This document shows, piece after piece, positions 15,279-16,335 of a stretch of DNA of 16,335 nt. Position numbers and translations under genes: made by a program. The notes beneath the pieces were generated by a model, which was not told the origin of the DNA, searched no databases, and worked only from the letters and a program-made list of their open reading frames with translations. Every line of letters starts with the position of its first letter. Positions within the stretch are counted from its first letter, which is position 1. The stretch is taken from NCBI GenBank assembly GCA_964429075.1, contig CAYSBA010000003.1:1-16335 (forward strand), in the 5' to 3' direction. The stretch is from CAYSBA01 sp964429075 [NCBI: uncultured bacterium]. GTDB taxonomy: Bacteria; CAYSBA01.

Positions 15279-15860
15279 ATGGAATTTGAGATCAGGGCAT
15301 GTTATAGCTGGAAAAAGGTTTCAGAAATAGACACCCTGACAAAAAGGGCATGGATCCTATGTGGCAGATCAAATGTGGGTAAATCATCCCTTTTGAATAA
15401 ATTGCTTAACAAAAAGGTATCAACCATAAGTAAAAAACCGGGAAAGACAAGAAAGATAGATATATATGAACTGAAGGATTATTATATAGTTGATCTGCCT
15501 GGATATGGTTATGCAAAGAGGTCAAAGCAAGAGCGAGAGCACTGGAAGAGTATTATAACCTCTTTTATTGAAAAAAATTTCAAATACCTCTGTTGTTTAC
15601 TGCTTGTAGATGCAAAGGTAGGGATTGTTGAGCTCGATAAAAAACTGATCTCATATATAAAGGGTTTTGATATACCCCTTTTTATGGCTGTTACAAAGTG
15701 TGATAGGATACCAAGACCTTACTACCAGAGGATTTTAAATGGTCTTTTCACAGAGGTCAAAGATCTTAGAAGGGAGCATATAATCCTTACATCGGCAAAG
15801 ACAGGTTACGGGATAAAAGAGCTCAGAAGGCTTCTTGCATCTGACTCCTGTAGTGAATAA
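15279..15860 (+). CDS. engB: Ribosome biogenesis GTP-binding protein EngB/YsxC
   Basis: A 193-residue TRAFAC-class GTPase (also called YihA or YsxC) needed for late assembly of the large ribosomal subunit. The G motifs are GRSNVGKS (29-36, G1), the KKPGKTR loop with T57 (G2), DLPGYGYAK (72-80, G3), TKCD (139-142, G4) and TSAKTGYGI (171-179, G5). Length is normal. The frame also allows TTG at 15276, directly before the ATG at 15279; the ATG gives the usual family N-terminus. The upstream gene stops at 15275, so initiation is probably coupled. Its presence at the end of a murein operon is likely a matter of co-transcription rather than function. The final 38 nt overlap the 3' end of the MATE gene on the other strand. 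Confidence 0.95.
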   Translation: MEFEIRACYSWKKVSEIDTLTKRAWILCGRSNVGKSSLLNKLLNKKVSTISKKPGKTRKIDIYELKDYYIVDLPGYGYAKRSKQEREHWKSIITSFIEKNFKYLCCLLLVDAKVGIVELDKKLISYIKGFDIPLFMAVTKCDRIPRPYYQRILNGLFTEVKDLRREHIILTSAKTGYGIKELRRLLASDSCSE

Positions 15861-16335
15861 GCCATCTCTCATTCTTTTGCCATAGTATGAGCAGGATGGC
15901 ATTTATCGTAGATCCAAGGGCAATGGCCATCCAGACACCAGAGATATCTAAATCCAGATAAAAGGCCAAAAAGAGGGCAAGTGGTATTCTTATAAGCGAG
16001 GAGAAGTTTGAGATAACCATAACAGGTACAGTATTTCCTGCGCCTGTAAAAAATCCTTCATAGATCTGAATAAGCCCTGCTGGGATTTGACTCAATCCTA
16101 CTACTATAAAATAGAGTGCACTTACAGAGATCACGTCTCTGTCGGATATAAATATGAAACCGAGTTTATTTGAGAAGATCACCATTATAGCAGAAAAAAG
16201 ACCATATACAATTATGGTAATCCACTGAGTGGTAATAAGGATCTTTCTCGTCCTCTTATACCTTCCTGCCCCGAGATTCTGACCGACAGCAGTTGTAGTT
16301 GCCACACCAAGACCAACCCCAAACATATATGCAAT
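15823..16335 (-). CDS. MATE-family efflux transporter (partial, N-terminus outside window)
   Basis: The C-terminal 170 residues of a multidrug and toxic compound extrusion transporter, open to the right edge without a start. It begins inside the seventh-helix region with the family box ATTTAVGQNLGAG and a basic loop RYKRTRK. Further helices contain FIVVGLSQIPAGLIQIYEGF, FTGAGNT and RIPLALFLAFYLDLDISGVW. This is the usual C-lobe of MATE proteins, which exchange Na+ or H+ for cationic drugs or metabolites; the substrate cannot be told. It ends with a short hydrophilic tail (RSQMQEAF) encoded antisense to the end of engB. Confidence 0.9.
   Translation of the reverse strand: MAYMFGVGLGVATTTAVGQNLGAGRYKRTRKILITTQWITIIVYGLFSAIMVIFSNKLGFIFISDRDVISVSALYFIVVGLSQIPAGLIQIYEGFFTGAGNTVPVMVISNFSSLIRIPLALFLAFYLDLDISGVWMAIALGSTINAILLILWQKNERWLIHYRSQMQEAF

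Overview
The window is AT-rich, tightly packed bacterial DNA. The genes use many AGA/AGG and ATA codons. A lipobox protein, a LolB-like fold and a periplasmic murein-remodelling set point to a diderm (Gram-negative) organism. A B12/PLP lysine aminomutase with its ammonia-lyase partner points to an anaerobic, probably amino-acid-fermenting or syntrophic life style. A Desulfobacterota- or Nitrospirota-like anaerobe would fit, but the sequence alone does not settle the lineage.

Layout. (1) Positions 1-1513, plus strand: the tail of an unidentified gene, then an SLC13/DASS-type permease with a TTG start. (2) Positions 5623 down to 1514, minus strand: an apparent four-gene operon in the order aldehyde dehydrogenase, WbpA-type UDP-sugar dehydrogenase, SAM hydroxide adenosyltransferase, LolB-like lipoprotein. 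Its last three genes overlap. (3) Positions 5692-6487: a scar region with two broken genes, back to back. One is the frameshifted N-terminus of what looks like a PLD-nuclease/helicase protein (minus strand). The other is the N-terminal membrane part of a spermidine-synthase-like fusion protein (plus strand), cut off where it meets kal. (4) Positions 9199 down to 6458, minus strand: kamD-kamE-kal, part of the lysine fermentation pathway. (5) Positions 9203-15860, plus strand: a long operon from a good sigma70-type promoter. It encodes a membrane protein, a PBP4-type D-Ala-D-Ala carboxypeptidase, an MltD-type lytic transglycosylase with LysM repeats, an exported TldD-family metalloprotease, a 91-residue unknown and the ribosome-assembly GTPase EngB. 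(6) Positions 16335 down to 15823, minus strand: the C-terminal part of a MATE transporter, convergent with and overlapping engB.

How they fit together. KamD and KamE form the B12/PLP-dependent lysine 5,6-aminomutase, and Kal removes ammonia from 3-aminobutyryl-CoA several steps later. The intermediate enzymes (Kdd, Kce) and KamA are not here. The plus-strand operon centres on peptidoglycan cutting in the periplasm, and its most unusual member is a single signal-peptide-bearing TldD homologue. I see no tRNA, rRNA, CRISPR array, insertion sequence or convincing intrinsic terminator. No clearly new system is proved. The best leads are the two gene fragments with the rearrangement junction at the end of kal, and the exported TldD inside a murein operon.
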